DNA of 64,000 nucleotides from JAKAGZ01 sp963783855 (GTDB lineage: Bacteria; Bacteroidota; Ignavibacteria; Ignavibacteriales; Ignavibacteriaceae): positions 131,828-195,827 of the forward strand of contig CAWAPE010000007.1 in NCBI GenBank assembly GCA_963783855.1, written 5' to 3'. Under the pieces are notes generated by a model. That model searched no databases and was not told where the DNA came from. It worked only from the letters and a program-made list of their open reading frames with translations. This document shows, one piece after another, positions 27,094 to 37,172 of the stretch (position 1 is its first letter; each line of letters starts with the position of its first letter). Made by a program: the position numbers and the translations under genes.

Positions 27094-28740
27094 TTATTCT
27101 TCTAATAATATTTTCATCGGTTGTTCCAGTGCTTCAGAAACCCATCTCAGGAATCTTGCAGCATCAGCGCCGTCGATTATTCTGTGATCGTATGAAAGTG
27201 ATAGAGGCAGCATTAACCTTGGCTTAAAGGTTTTGTCAATATAAACCTGTTCAAAACTTCCTCGGGAAACTCCTAAAATGGCAACTTCAGGAGAATTTAC
27301 TATCGGAGTAAAAGATGTCCCGCCAATTCCGCCTAAATTAGTAATTGTGAAACAGGCTCCCTGCAATTCATCAAGCCCTATTTTTCTGGCTCTTGCTTTT
27401 TCAGCCAGTTGGCCCATTTCAACTGAAAGTTCAGTCAGGTTTTTTTTATCTACATTTTTTACAACAGGAACAATTAAGCCGTGGTCGGTATCAACTGCAA
27501 TTCCAACATTGTAATATTTCTTATAGATTATTTCTTTCTTTTCCATGTCGATGCTGCTGTTAAATTTCGGGAATGCTTTTAATCCGGCAGCAATTACTTT
27601 AATAAGAATCGATGTAACAGTAAGTTTTCCGCCCGCTTTTTCAACTTTCGGATTATAAGCTTTCCTGGCCTGTTCAAGCAGTGTAATATCCGCTTTATCA
27701 AATTGAGTTACGTGTGGAATAGTTGTCCAGGCATAACCAAGATGTTCGGCGGTTACAATGCGAATTTTATTCATTGGCTCGTGTGTAATGCTTCCGAATT
27801 TTGAAAAATCTGGAAGAGCTTCCTGTTTAATTCCAACACCCGAAACAGAAGCACTTTCAAGGTTCAGTTTTTTAACGTATGCTTTAACATCGTCCATAGA
27901 AATTCTGCCGGCCGGACCAGAGCCGGTAACTTTATTGATGTTCACACCAAGTTCACGGGCAAGTTTTCTTACAGAAGGAGCTGCCGGTGCTGCACCTCGT
28001 GTAATCGGTGGCTGATTGTCTATTTCACCGGGAAGGAATGATTTAACTTCTCCTTTTTGTCTGACTTCTTCTTCAGTGGGCTCTGGTTTTGTAACCTCTT
28101 TAACTGACTCAGTTTTTTTATCTTTTTGATATGTGCTTTCTGAAGACTCAATTTTTAAGATCGGTTGTCCGACTTTTGCTTTACTACCTTCTTTTATCAG
28201 AACTTCGATAACTTTGCCGCCAACTGTTGCAGGTACCTCAATGGTCGCTTTGTCAGTTTCTATCTCAAGTATGCTCTGGTCTTTTTCCACGTTATCGCCT
28301 TTTTTAACCAGCACACTTAAAATATCTGCCGCCTCAATGTTTTCTCCAAGTTCCGGCAGTTTCATCTCTATTATTTTCTTTTCTCCGGCAGGTTTATCGG
28401 CAGTAGTTTTTTCTTGTTTCCCTTTTGGCTGAGCTTTTTCCTTTGTTTCGGGTATTTTTTCTTCCTGTGCTACACTTTCCTTTGTGTTTTCCGCTCTCTT
28501 GCCGGATTCATCAACTGTTAAAATAGTCTGTCCCGGTTTAACTTTATCGCCCGGCTTAATCTTTAATCCGGTAATAATTCCTGTAAAATTAGAGGGTACC
28601 TCGATAGTGGCTTTATCAGTTTCAATTTCAATTACAGACTGATCTGTTTCTATTTTATCTCCAACTTTAACCAGAACATTCAGAACGTCTGCCGATTCTA
28701 TGTTTTCACCAAGTTCCGGTAATTTTAATTCTTTAGCCAT
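27094..28740 (-). CDS. aceF: Dihydrolipoamide acetyltransferase, E2 of pyruvate dehydrogenase
   Basis: A 548-residue E2 with two nearly identical lipoyl domains (lipoyl-lysines K43 and K164 in ETDKATIEVP) joined by Lys/Glu/Pro-rich linkers. These are followed by a peripheral-subunit-binding domain (APSVRKLARELGVNINKVTGSGPAGRI split over about 255-290) and the catalytic domain ending in SYDHRIIDG with H519 and D523. It moves acetyl groups from E1 to CoA. The E1 gene upstream is of the homodimeric AceE kind, consistent with the E. coli-like arrangement. Confidence 0.94.
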   Translation of the reverse strand: MAKELKLPELGENIESADVLNVLVKVGDKIETDQSVIEIETDKATIEVPSNFTGIITGLKIKPGDKVKPGQTILTVDESGKRAENTKESVAQEEKIPETKEKAQPKGKQEKTTADKPAGEKKIIEMKLPELGENIEAADILSVLVKKGDNVEKDQSILEIETDKATIEVPATVGGKVIEVLIKEGSKAKVGQPILKIESSESTYQKDKKTESVKEVTKPEPTEEEVRQKGEVKSFLPGEIDNQPPITRGAAPAAPSVRKLARELGVNINKVTGSGPAGRISMDDVKAYVKKLNLESASVSGVGIKQEALPDFSKFGSITHEPMNKIRIVTAEHLGYAWTTIPHVTQFDKADITLLEQARKAYNPKVEKAGGKLTVTSILIKVIAAGLKAFPKFNSSIDMEKKEIIYKKYYNVGIAVDTDHGLIVPVVKNVDKKNLTELSVEMGQLAEKARARKIGLDELQGACFTITNLGGIGGTSFTPIVNSPEVAILGVSRGSFEQVYIDKTFKPRLMLPLSLSYDHRIIDGADAARFLRWVSEALEQPMKILLEE

Positions 28741-28787
28741 TTTAAACCTTATTAAAAAATTTTCAGTAAATCGTATCGGTAATATTA

Positions 28788-31461
28788 TTAAGAAATCATG
28801 GGGTTCGGTTTCTTGATATCTACTTTCAGGTCTTTTATTGCTTTATCAACAAGTGTAGATTTGATTTTTTTCTCAGCTGATAAAGCATAAAGCGTAGCAA
28901 CCACAATGTGTTTTGCATCAACTTCAAAGAAGTTTCTTAAACCTTCCCTGCTTTCGCTTCTTCCGAATCCATCGGTACCGAGAGAATATAATTTCCTGGG
29001 GAACCATTTAGCGATAGAATCGGGGAGAGTTTTTACATAATCAGATGCCGCAACAAAAACGCCATCTTCTTTCTTTAGTGTCTTTTCGATGTAAGATGTT
29101 TTTGATTTCTCAGATGGATGTAGAAGGTTCCATCTTTCAATTTCAAGAGCATCTTTCCTTAGTTCTTTGTAGCTGGTGATGCTCCATACATCAGTTGCTA
29201 CTTTATAAGTCTTTTCAAGAATTTCCTGGGCTTTTAAAACTTCATTTAGGATTGTTCCACTTCCAAATAATTGAGCTTTCAGTTTAACAGTTTTCTTTTT
29301 AGAAGTTTTGAATTTATACATTCCCTTAACAATACCATCTTCAACACCCTTAGGCATTGCCGGCATTGCGTAATTTTCATTCATCACTGTTATGTAGTAG
29401 AAAATATTTTCCTGGTCTTCATACATTCTCTTTATACCGTTACGAATTATAACAGCAAGTTCAAACGCGAAAGCAGGATCGTAAGCAACAAGATTTGGAA
29501 CAGGATAAGCGAGCAAATGACTGTTTCCATCCTGGTGTTGTAAACCTTCACCAGCAAGTGTGGTTCTACCGGCTGTACCGCCAAGCAGGAAGCCTTTACA
29601 ACTCATATCACCGGCTGCCCAGACAAGGTCACCGATTCTCTGTAATCCGAACATTGAGTAGTAAATAAAGAAAGGAATCATATTTAGTCCGTGGGTAGCA
29701 TAAGCTGTTCCGGCGGCAATAAATGAGGACATTGATCCTGCCTCTGTTATTCCTTCTTCGAGGATCTGTCCGTTTGTGGCTTCTTTATAGTAGAGAAGAC
29801 TATCTTTATCTACTGGCTCATAAAGCTGGCCTGCGTGTGAATAAATTCCGACCTGTCTGAACAGCGCTTCCATTCCAAAAGTTCTTGCCTCATCAGGTAC
29901 TATAGGAACAATGTATTTTCCTAATTCTTTATCCTTTAATAGTTTTGCGAGAATTCTAACAAAAACCATGGTTGTAGATGCTTCTCTTCCTTCCGTCCCT
30001 TTAAAGAATTCTTCAAAGATTGTTTGCGGTGGTGTTTTAATCGGTCGGATATCTGTTTTTCTGGAAGGAACAAAACCCCCAAGATTTTTTCTTCTTTCCT
30101 GCAGGTACTTAATTTCCGGGCTGTCTTCGGCAGGTTTGTAAAAAGGAGCTTTTGCAACAACTTCGTCAGAAATTGGTATTCCGAATCTTGTTCTGAATTC
30201 TCCAAGTTCATCTTCGTTCAGTTTTTTCTGCTGGTGTGTAATGTTTTTTCCTTCACCGCTTTCACCAAGTCCGTAACCCTTAATAGTTTTTGCCAGGATA
30301 ACAGTCGGTGAACCGGTATGTTCTACAGCTGCTTTGAAAGCGGTAAACACTTTTTCAGGATCGTGACCGCCTCTTTTCATTTTTTTCAATTGTTCATCTG
30401 AGAGGTTTTCAACCATCTGTAGTAGTTCAGGATCAGTTCCAAAGAAATGCTCCCTTATATATTCACCTGTCTCAACTGAGTATTTCTGGTACTGGCCGTC
30501 AACAACTTCTCCCATGCGTTTTACTAATTTTCCATTTTTGTCTTTGGCAAGCAGAGAATCCCAATCTTCTCCCCAGACAACTTTAATAACATTCCAGCCG
30601 GCTCCTCTGAATGCCGATTCAAGTTCCTGTATAATTTTTCCGTTTCCTCTTACAGGGCCGTCAAGTCTTTGCAGGTTACAATTAATAACAAATAATAGGT
30701 TATCTAGTTTTTCCCTTGCAGCAAGAGTTATAGCTCCTAATGCTTCGGGTTCATCTGTTTCTCCGTCACCCAGAAAAGCCCATACTTTGTGTCCATTAGT
30801 TTTTTTCAGTCCACGATCTTCAAGATAACGATTAAACCTTGCCTGGTAAATTGCCATAATTGGCCCAAGCCCCATAGAAACTGTTGGGAATTCCCAAAAG
30901 TTTGGCATAAGCCAGGGATGAGGATATGAGGATAAACCACCGCCCGGTTTTGTTTCACGCCTAAAGTTTTCAAGCTGGTCTATAGTTAAGCCTTCCTTCG
31001 AGAAAAGCCCTTGCGTAAATTCCGGGTGATGCGTGTCCCTGGAAATAAATCTGATCTCCGTCGTAGTCTTCTCCTTTGCCGCGGAAGAAATGGTTGAAAC
31101 CAATTTCATATAATGTAGCTGCGGATGCGTAAGTAGAAATGTGTCCGCCGATACCGTTTTCCTGTTTATTAGCTTTCACTACCATTGCCATGGCATTCCA
31201 GCGGATCAGACTTTTTATTCTTCTTTCAATTTCTCTATCACCGGGGAAAGGGGGTTGTTTTTCTCTTGGTATTGAATTTATGTAAGGAGTGTTTGCTGAA
31301 AATGGTATGCTAATTCCTGCTTTGTGTGCTCTAATCTGAAGTTGATTTAAAAGATCTTTTACTCTTTCATCACCACTATGTTCAATTACGTAATCGAGTG
31401 ATTCAAACCATTCCCTTGTTTCCAGTTCCTGAATTTCAATATCTTTCTTTTCATTGCTCAT
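28788..31461 (-). CDS. aceE: Pyruvate dehydrogenase E1, homodimeric type, one frame break
   Basis: Thiamin-diphosphate enzyme that decarboxylates pyruvate. The 5' segment (31461 to about 30990) has the N-terminal part through ENGIGGHISTYASAATLYEIGFNHFF and YFQGHASPGIYARAFLEGRL. The 3' segment (from about 30985 to 28788) continues TIDQLENFRRE and has the ThDP site GDGETDEPEALGAI, with INCNLQRLDGPVRGNG following. The frames join if one base is removed in CTTAAC (plus-strand 30986-30989), giving EGRLTIDQL as in E. coli AceE. Total length is about 890 residues, as expected. Since the enzyme is central, a sequence error is as likely as a mutation. Confidence 0.9.
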
Positions 31462-31751
31462 TTTGTGCTGTCCTTTTCTTCAATTATGAGATTTTTATAG
31501 AATCATATCATGTCCGGCAGATTCAATTCATCCTTCCCAAAGAAAAGTTGAAAATATGTTCGATTTTGGCCCATAAATGGTGGCTACCGGGCTGATTTTT
31601 AATAAAAATTAGAGAATTAACTTACACGATTTAGCTAAAAAATACAAGGATTGTAGTAAGCCGGATAAAAGGGTTCTTTGACCGAATAACAGGATTTTAA
31701 TGCTATTAGTTCAAATGAAATCGGGTTTGAAGGAAGGATCTAAATTTTTAA

Positions 31752-32594
31752 TTATTTGAGGTATTTCCCGTACCACAATTTTCTTAATGCGTCCACTTCT
31801 TTTCGGTGTGTTTTAAGGTAGTGATCACCGTTTTCAAATATTACCAGCCTGTATTGATAATCCATTTCGCGGAATTTATTTGCCATTTCAAGTGACTGAT
31901 TAGGTGAAATAATGTCGTCTGTTCCTCCGTGCATAATAAGGTAGGGAACTGGAGGGAGTTTTTTATAAAAATTTATTGCTGATCTTTCGTTTAATTTTTC
32001 TTCAATATTTTCAGGTTTGAAGTAACCTTCGTAGGCTTTCTGCATTGCGGAATTTTCATCAGAGTTTTGCCCGGCATTTGAAATTGCGCCAACTAAAATT
32101 GCACATTTAAATTTGTTTTGTTTTGTCAGAGTGATGTACGTCATCATTCCGCCGCGGCTCCAACCTTCAATTCCCCATTTTGAATTATCAGCGCAGTCAA
32201 ATTCATTAGCCAGGGGAATAAGATTTAAAATATCGTTAACATCAGAGCCACCAAGTTCATCCTTGCCTTCTCCGCCGGCATTGCCTCTGTACTGGGAAGC
32301 GAAGACAACATATCCCCAACTTGCGAGTTGCCCAAATATTCCTCTTGCGGTAAATTCATCTATTGCGCCCCGGTTACCAGCACCGCCACGGTTCCAGATA
32401 ACGCAAGGATATTTTTTTGTCTGATTATTCGGGTAAGCGATAAATCCTTTTACTTTCAGACCATCGGAAAGATAAGTTATTTTTTCTACTGTAGAATTAT
32501 TAAATGATTCTTCACCCCATCCGCTGATAACCATTTTAGTCTGCGAATTATTTAGAGCGATTTTTTTTCTTGTAATAATTCTAGAAGTACTCAT
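31752..32594 (-). CDS. Alpha/beta hydrolase, prolyl-oligopeptidase (S9)-like
   Basis: A 280-residue cytoplasmic hydrolase, reading from ATG 32594 (AGGA eight bases upstream). A longer reading from 32639 would overlap gmhA. The short N-terminal strand region is followed by the alpha/beta-hydrolase fold, with oxyanion region WNRGGAGNRG, nucleophile elbow GWSRGG, Asp in HGGTDDIISP and His in NGDHYLK. S9-type family members are peptidases or esterases, and the substrate is unknown. It is co-directional with gmhA, whose stop lies about 10 nt upstream of this start. Confidence 0.8.
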   Translation of the reverse strand: MSTSRIITRKKIALNNSQTKMVISGWGEESFNNSTVEKITYLSDGLKVKGFIAYPNNQTKKYPCVIWNRGGAGNRGAIDEFTARGIFGQLASWGYVVFASQYRGNAGGEGKDELGGSDVNDILNLIPLANEFDCADNSKWGIEGWSRGGMMTYITLTKQNKFKCAILVGAISNAGQNSDENSAMQKAYEGYFKPENIEEKLNERSAINFYKKLPPVPYLIMHGGTDDIISPNQSLEMANKFREMDYQYRLVIFENGDHYLKTHRKEVDALRKLWYGKYLK

Positions 32595-32604
32595 GAGGAA
32601 TGTC

Positions 32605-33189
32605 CTATTTACCGTAAAGTTCTTCTTCAACCAATTCACAGATAATATGAGCTATGGTTATGTGTCCTTCCTGAATCCTTTGAGTATTTGCTGAGGGAAT
32701 AATTACTGGGAGGTCAACTTTGTCTTTTAATTTTCCGCCATTTCCACCAAGGAAGCCAATCACACTCATTTTTTTTTCTTTTGCTTTATCAGCCGCTTTA
32801 AGCACGTTTGGGGAGTTGCCACTTGTTGAGATTGCAATTAATACATCTCCTTCGTTACCAAGACCTTCAACATTTCTGGCAAAGACATTTTCAAAGCCAA
32901 TATCATTCCCACCGGCTGAAAGATTAGAAGAGTCTGTTGTTAAAGCAATTGCGGGCAATGCCGGACGATTAATGTGATGGCTGAGGCGTATCATTAATTC
33001 AGTCGCAATATGCTGACAATCTGCAGCACTTCCACCGTTACCGCAAAGCAAAAGTTTTTTATTGTTTTTATAAGCGTTGGTTATTATTTCAACAGCGGTG
33101 AGTATTTCGTTAAAACACTCTTTCTGAATTTTAATTTTAGTTTCTGAACTTTCAATAAGAGAATCGTTAATAAACTTTTTTTTATCCAA
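32605..33189 (-). CDS. gmhA: Phosphoheptose isomerase (SIS domain)
   Basis: Converts sedoheptulose-7-phosphate to glycero-manno-heptose-7-phosphate, the first step of LPS-core heptose synthesis. The 194-residue protein shows CGNGGSAADCQHIATELMIRL, ALTTDSSNLSAGGNDIGFE and AISTSGNSPNVLKAA, then the C-terminal helix with GHITIAHIICELVEEEL that carries metal-site residues. Length and motifs match GmhA rather than other SIS proteins. No other heptose genes lie in the window. Confidence 0.9.
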   Translation of the reverse strand: MDKKKFINDSLIESSETKIKIQKECFNEILTAVEIITNAYKNNKKLLLCGNGGSAADCQHIATELMIRLSHHINRPALPAIALTTDSSNLSAGGNDIGFENVFARNVEGLGNEGDVLIAISTSGNSPNVLKAADKAKEKKMSVIGFLGGNGGKLKDKVDLPVIIPSANTQRIQEGHITIAHIICELVEEELYGK

Positions 33190-33237
33190 TCTAAAGGTCC
33201 TTAAGAATTGTAAACTGAAGCAAAGTGTGGATTTATA

Positions 33238-33996
33238 TTAGACCGTAACAGGAACTTTCGAATGAATTGCATTTGCAAATTCTTTTACCTGGTCCCAGTT
33301 ATTTTCATCTTCAAAATAATTACCAGTAACTATAATCTTTGCACCGCATTTAACTTTGGTCGCTGCTTCTTCTGCAGTTCTGATTCCGCCACCAACAATT
33401 ACAGGAACGCTGCAATAATTTGAAACGAGTTTTACCATTTCATCAGGAACTGTTTTCTGTGCACCAGAGCCTGCCTCAAGATAAATAAATTTCATTCCAA
33501 GGTACTCTGCTGCCAGTGCAGTTGCTGCTGCAATTTCTGATTTGCTTCTCGGAATTGGTTGTGAACCACTAACATATTGAACTGTAGTTACAGTTCCCGA
33601 TTCTATCAGAACATATCCTGTAGAAATGGGTTCAAGATTTGCCTGCTTAATAAAGGGTGCAGCTAATACATGCTTTCCAATTAAATGCTCTGGGTTTCTA
33701 CCACTAACTACTGAAAGATAGAGAATTGAATCTGCTTCAGGGGAAACCTGGTTTACACCACCGGGGAATATAATTGTTGGGATGGAAGTGTATTCTTTTA
33801 CTTTTCTTAAAAAGTCCTCGAAATGATTACTCATCATTAAACTACCGCCTATCAAAAACCCGTCTACCCCCGATTTTTCACAGTGTTTAATAAAGTGCGG
33901 TAGCTTTTCAAACGTAATTTTGTCAGGATCGACTAAAATTAAGTAAGCGGCCCCTTTTGAGGAAATAGTATTTATTAAATGTTCGTAAACTTTCAT
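33238..33996 (-). CDS. Geranylgeranylglyceryl phosphate synthase-family protein (PcrB/GGGPS)
   Basis: A 252-residue TIM-barrel prenyltransferase-like protein, reading from MKVYEHL at 33996. A longer frame to 34083 adds only an unlikely 29-residue leader. Motifs are LILVDPDKI, GVDGFLIGGSLMMS, TIIFPGGVNQVSPEADSILYLSVVSGRNPEHLIG, YLEAGSGA and VIVGGGIRTAEEA. The family joins a polyprenyl diphosphate to glycerol-1-phosphate, making archaeal-type ether-lipid precursors, and bacterial members are known in Bacteroidota and Firmicutes. No glycerol-1-phosphate dehydrogenase is present in the window. Confidence 0.88.
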   Translation of the reverse strand: MKVYEHLINTISSKGAAYLILVDPDKITFEKLPHFIKHCEKSGVDGFLIGGSLMMSNHFEDFLRKVKEYTSIPTIIFPGGVNQVSPEADSILYLSVVSGRNPEHLIGKHVLAAPFIKQANLEPISTGYVLIESGTVTTVQYVSGSQPIPRSKSEIAAATALAAEYLGMKFIYLEAGSGAQKTVPDEMVKLVSNYCSVPVIVGGGIRTAEEAATKVKCGAKIIVTGNYFEDENNWDQVKEFANAIHSKVPVTV

Positions 33997-34300
33997 AGTA
34001 ATAGTGATTATAATATATGAATATAAATATTTAAGATTATAGAAAAAAGGAGACTTTTCAAGAAATTTGACTGTCCTAATCATTTAGTTTTAGAAACTTA
34101 AACCAAATATAAGAAGCTTTGTCTAAAGGTATGAACCGTTAACTAACTAAAACATACCGTATACTAAATAATTTTATTAGAGATATTGAGATAATCTTGG
34201 AAAAATTGCTAAAAAGCTAGAAATAGCTCAAAAAATGCACTTTCTAATATAATAGTGGAAAAATTACCAATTTTGAATTTTCAAAATTGTTTTTATGTAA
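33997..34300. other. Intergenic region between tex and the GGGPS-like gene
   Basis: About 300 very AT-rich bases with no open frame of note. It holds the tex transcript-end hairpin at its right edge and presumably the promoter of the GGGPS-like gene at its left. I see no RNA gene or repeat beyond that. Confidence 0.5.
34268..34289 (-). terminator. Probable terminator of tex
   Basis: CAATTTTG (34268-34275) pairs with CAAAATTG (34282-34289). On the minus strand the stem is followed after a few bases by a T-rich stretch, 12 nt beyond the tex stop. Confidence 0.55.
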
Positions 34301-36490
34301 CTATCCTTTCATACTTAAAGATATTCTTCCCCGGGCAATATCTATCCCTGTAATAGTTACATCTATAATATCCCCAACATTTATTATATCCAGCGGATTT
34401 TTAACATATCTATCCGCAATTTGCGAAATATGAAGCAATCCGTCCTGTTTAACCCCAATATCCACAAATGCACCAAAATCAACTACGTTACGAACTGTGC
34501 CTTTTAATTTCATGCCTTCGCGCAAATCTTCCATTTTAAGAACGTCACTTTTCAGGATCGGTTTTGATAATTCTTCACGTGGATCTCTTCCCGGTTTTTT
34601 AAGGTTTTCTATAATATCAATGAGGGTTGGTTCACCAATACCTATTTCCTCCGCCAGTTTTTTTGTCCCTTTCTGATTTACAATTAGAGAAATCATAGCA
34701 CCAGACTCTTTTACTTTTGCCATCGGGATTTTCAACTTTTCCAGTAATTTTTCCGTTGCCTTGTAGGATTCAGGGTGAATAAAAGTATTGTCGAAAGGAT
34801 TTTCCCCGTTCGGGATTTTTAAAAATCCTGCCGCCTGTTCAAATGCTTTTTCTCCTATTCCCTTAACTTTTTTGATTTCTTTTCGTGAATTAAATTTTCC
34901 TTTTTCTTCGCGATGCTTAATAATATTCTCAGCAATTCTTTTGTTCAATCCTGAGACGTAGGTCAACAGAGATGCAGAAGCTGTGTTAAGGTCTACACCC
35001 ACATGATTTACACAGCTTTCAACTACGTTATCAAGTTTACCCATTAATAATTTCTGATCGACATCGTGCTGGTATAATCCAACACCAATTGATTTCGGAT
35101 CAATTTTAACAAGTTCGGCAAGAGGATCAAGTAATCTTCTTCCTATAGAAATATTTCCACGTTGACTTGCTTCGAGATCCGGAAATTCTTTTTTTGCAAC
35201 TGCAGACGCGGAATAAACGGACGCGCCGGCTTCATTTACAATTATGTAATGACATTTTAATTTGTTCTTCTTTATCAATTCAGCAACAAATAATTCTGTT
35301 TCCCGGCTTGCAGTTCCATTACCGATTGCAATAATCTCAACTTTATGTTTTTGAATCAGTTCTGCAACAACTTTAGCAGCTGCTTCGCTTTTCTTTTGAG
35401 GCGGGTGGGGATAAATTGTATTCCCTTCAATATATTTACCTGTTTCATCAATTACTGCTACTTTTGAACCTGAGACGAAACCCGGATCAATTCCCATAAT
35501 TATTTTATTTGATAAAGGCGGCTGCAATAAAAGGGCTTTTAAATTGGATGCAAATATTTCAATAGCATGAAGATCAGCAATTTCTGTTAAGTGAGCTCTT
35601 ATTTCTCTCTCAAGTGATGGAAAAATTAACCTCGTAAATGAATCTTCAAATATTAAGTCAAGAATATCCATAAAGTAAGACTCTTTATAATCCAGGAATG
35701 TTTTCTTAATTCCACTTAAAATTTGAGGCTGTTCAACATCCAGTGAAATCTTTAAGACTTTTTCCTTTTCTCCCCGATTTAAAGCGAGAATCTGGTAAGG
35801 CTTTATCTTTTTTAAGTCAATCTCAAATTCATAATATATCTGATATATTTCTTTTTTATTTTTTGCTCTCTGTTTCTCACTTACTTTTTCATCTTTACTT
35901 CTTTCCTTTGTCTTTTCGGATTTGATGACTGAGTTCTCAAGCATATTTTCACGGACAACTTTTCTGACTTCCGCACTATCGCTTACCATTTCCGCAAGAA
36001 TGTCTTTGGCACCCTGCAGTGCTTCTTCAGTTGAGGCAACTCCCAGTTCTTCATTTATGAATTCCTCGAGCTTTTCTTCAAGATTTCCCGAAAATTCAGG
36101 CTTTTCTAAAATAAATAGAGTGAGAGGTTCCAGTCCCTTTGCTTTTGCAATGGTTCCTCTGGTTTTTCTTTTTGGTTTATAAGGGAGATAAAGATCTTCA
36201 AGTGCCTGAAGTTTTACGCAATCCATTATTTTTTGTTTTAATTCATCAGTAAGCTTACCCTGTTCTTCTATACTTTTTAAAATTGTTTCTCGTCTGTTAT
36301 TAAGCAGTGTTAGGTAATTTAGCCTGTCTTCTATTTCACGAAGAAAATCTTCATCCAACCCGCCGGTTTGTTCTTTTCTGTAGCGGGCTATAAAGGGTAC
36401 AGTTGCATCTTCCAGTAATAATTTTATTACAGAATCGACCTGCTCTTTTTTAATCCCTAATTCTTTTGCAATGATTTGTGGTACATTCAT
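34301..36490 (-). CDS. tex: Tex-family RNA-binding transcription accessory protein
   Basis: A 729-residue protein of the Tex/Spt6-related family. The N-terminal Tex region (VPFIARYRKEQTGGLDEDFLREIEDRL) is followed by a YqgF-like RNase H-fold domain (IMGIDPGFVSGSKVAVID, about 325-430), helix-hairpin-helix domains (NHVGVDLNTASASLLTYVSGL; KVKGIGEKAFEQAAGFLKI) and a C-terminal S1 domain at about 655-729 (GTVRNVVDFGAFVDIG, DGLLHISQI). It binds nucleic acid and affects transcription; its exact role is uncertain in most bacteria. Confidence 0.93.
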   Translation of the reverse strand: MNVPQIIAKELGIKKEQVDSVIKLLLEDATVPFIARYRKEQTGGLDEDFLREIEDRLNYLTLLNNRRETILKSIEEQGKLTDELKQKIMDCVKLQALEDLYLPYKPKRKTRGTIAKAKGLEPLTLFILEKPEFSGNLEEKLEEFINEELGVASTEEALQGAKDILAEMVSDSAEVRKVVRENMLENSVIKSEKTKERSKDEKVSEKQRAKNKKEIYQIYYEFEIDLKKIKPYQILALNRGEKEKVLKISLDVEQPQILSGIKKTFLDYKESYFMDILDLIFEDSFTRLIFPSLEREIRAHLTEIADLHAIEIFASNLKALLLQPPLSNKIIMGIDPGFVSGSKVAVIDETGKYIEGNTIYPHPPQKKSEAAAKVVAELIQKHKVEIIAIGNGTASRETELFVAELIKKNKLKCHYIIVNEAGASVYSASAVAKKEFPDLEASQRGNISIGRRLLDPLAELVKIDPKSIGVGLYQHDVDQKLLMGKLDNVVESCVNHVGVDLNTASASLLTYVSGLNKRIAENIIKHREEKGKFNSRKEIKKVKGIGEKAFEQAAGFLKIPNGENPFDNTFIHPESYKATEKLLEKLKIPMAKVKESGAMISLIVNQKGTKKLAEEIGIGEPTLIDIIENLKKPGRDPREELSKPILKSDVLKMEDLREGMKLKGTVRNVVDFGAFVDIGVKQDGLLHISQIADRYVKNPLDIINVGDIIDVTITGIDIARGRISLSMKG

Positions 36491-36666
36491 ATGTTGCTTT
36501 CGTTTTTGTAGTTGACAAAATTTTAGGATAACAAACTAAAGCTAAAGAAAAATATTTATCAACTTGATTAGAAAAATCTTTTTCTTAAAGAAAAACACGG
36601 TTACTTTGACCTTTCTATTATAATCAAATATAGTATATTAAAATACTAGAAATTGGAGGACTAAAG

Positions 36667-37014
36667 ATGGAAAAGATAACTATCTATGAAAAGCCCACCT
36701 GCACAACCTGCAGAAAAGTAAAAAAAATTCTCGAAGAAAAAGGTGTGGATTTTGAAATGGTGAATTATTATATCAAACCCTTCACTGACTCAAAACTGAG
36801 AGATTTATTAAAAAAAATGAATATGAAACCAAGTGAACTTTTGAGAAAAAAAGAACTGGCCGCCAAAGCAATCGATCTGAAAACTGAATCGGAAAACCAG
36901 ATACTTGAGACGATGATTCTCGATCACGACCTGATTCAGCGCCCGATAGTTGAAATGGGCGACAGAGCAATATTAGCACGTCCACCTGAAAAAATTTATG
37001 AATTGTTTGATTAA
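36667..37014 (+). CDS. ArsC-family reductase (arsenate reductase-like)
   Basis: A 115-residue thioredoxin-fold protein of the ArsC/Spx class, with C12-x2-C15 near the N-terminus (PTCTTCRKV) and QRPIVEMGDRAILARPPEKI at the C-terminus, where the Arg matches the substrate-binding Arg of ArsC. ArsC reduces arsenate with glutathione or glutaredoxin. With two cysteines and no ars operon around it, an Spx/YffB-like redox role is an alternative. A good GGAGGA precedes ATG 36667. Confidence 0.78.
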   Translation: MEKITIYEKPTCTTCRKVKKILEEKGVDFEMVNYYIKPFTDSKLRDLLKKMNMKPSELLRKKELAAKAIDLKTESENQILETMILDHDLIQRPIVEMGDRAILARPPEKIYELFD

Positions 37015-37172
37015 TGAAAAAAAAGGACTTTTTCCAAAGCGGTTGCTTAAAATACTGCCAGTAGAAATCTCTCTTCACAATAATTTACTTTCACCCGGAG
37101 ATAGGTTATTTTTAAATACTTTATTATAAGTATTAATTGAAATTTTATGACAAATAATCCTATAGGGGAATT

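Noticed and set aside
30514..30828. 104-codon plus-strand frame inside aceE
   Set aside because: It is a shadow of a well-supported coding region on the other strand.
37015..37172. Possible riboswitch before the trans-sulfuration gene
   Set aside because: A SAM riboswitch would be natural here, but I see none of its conserved core or an anti-terminator arrangement.
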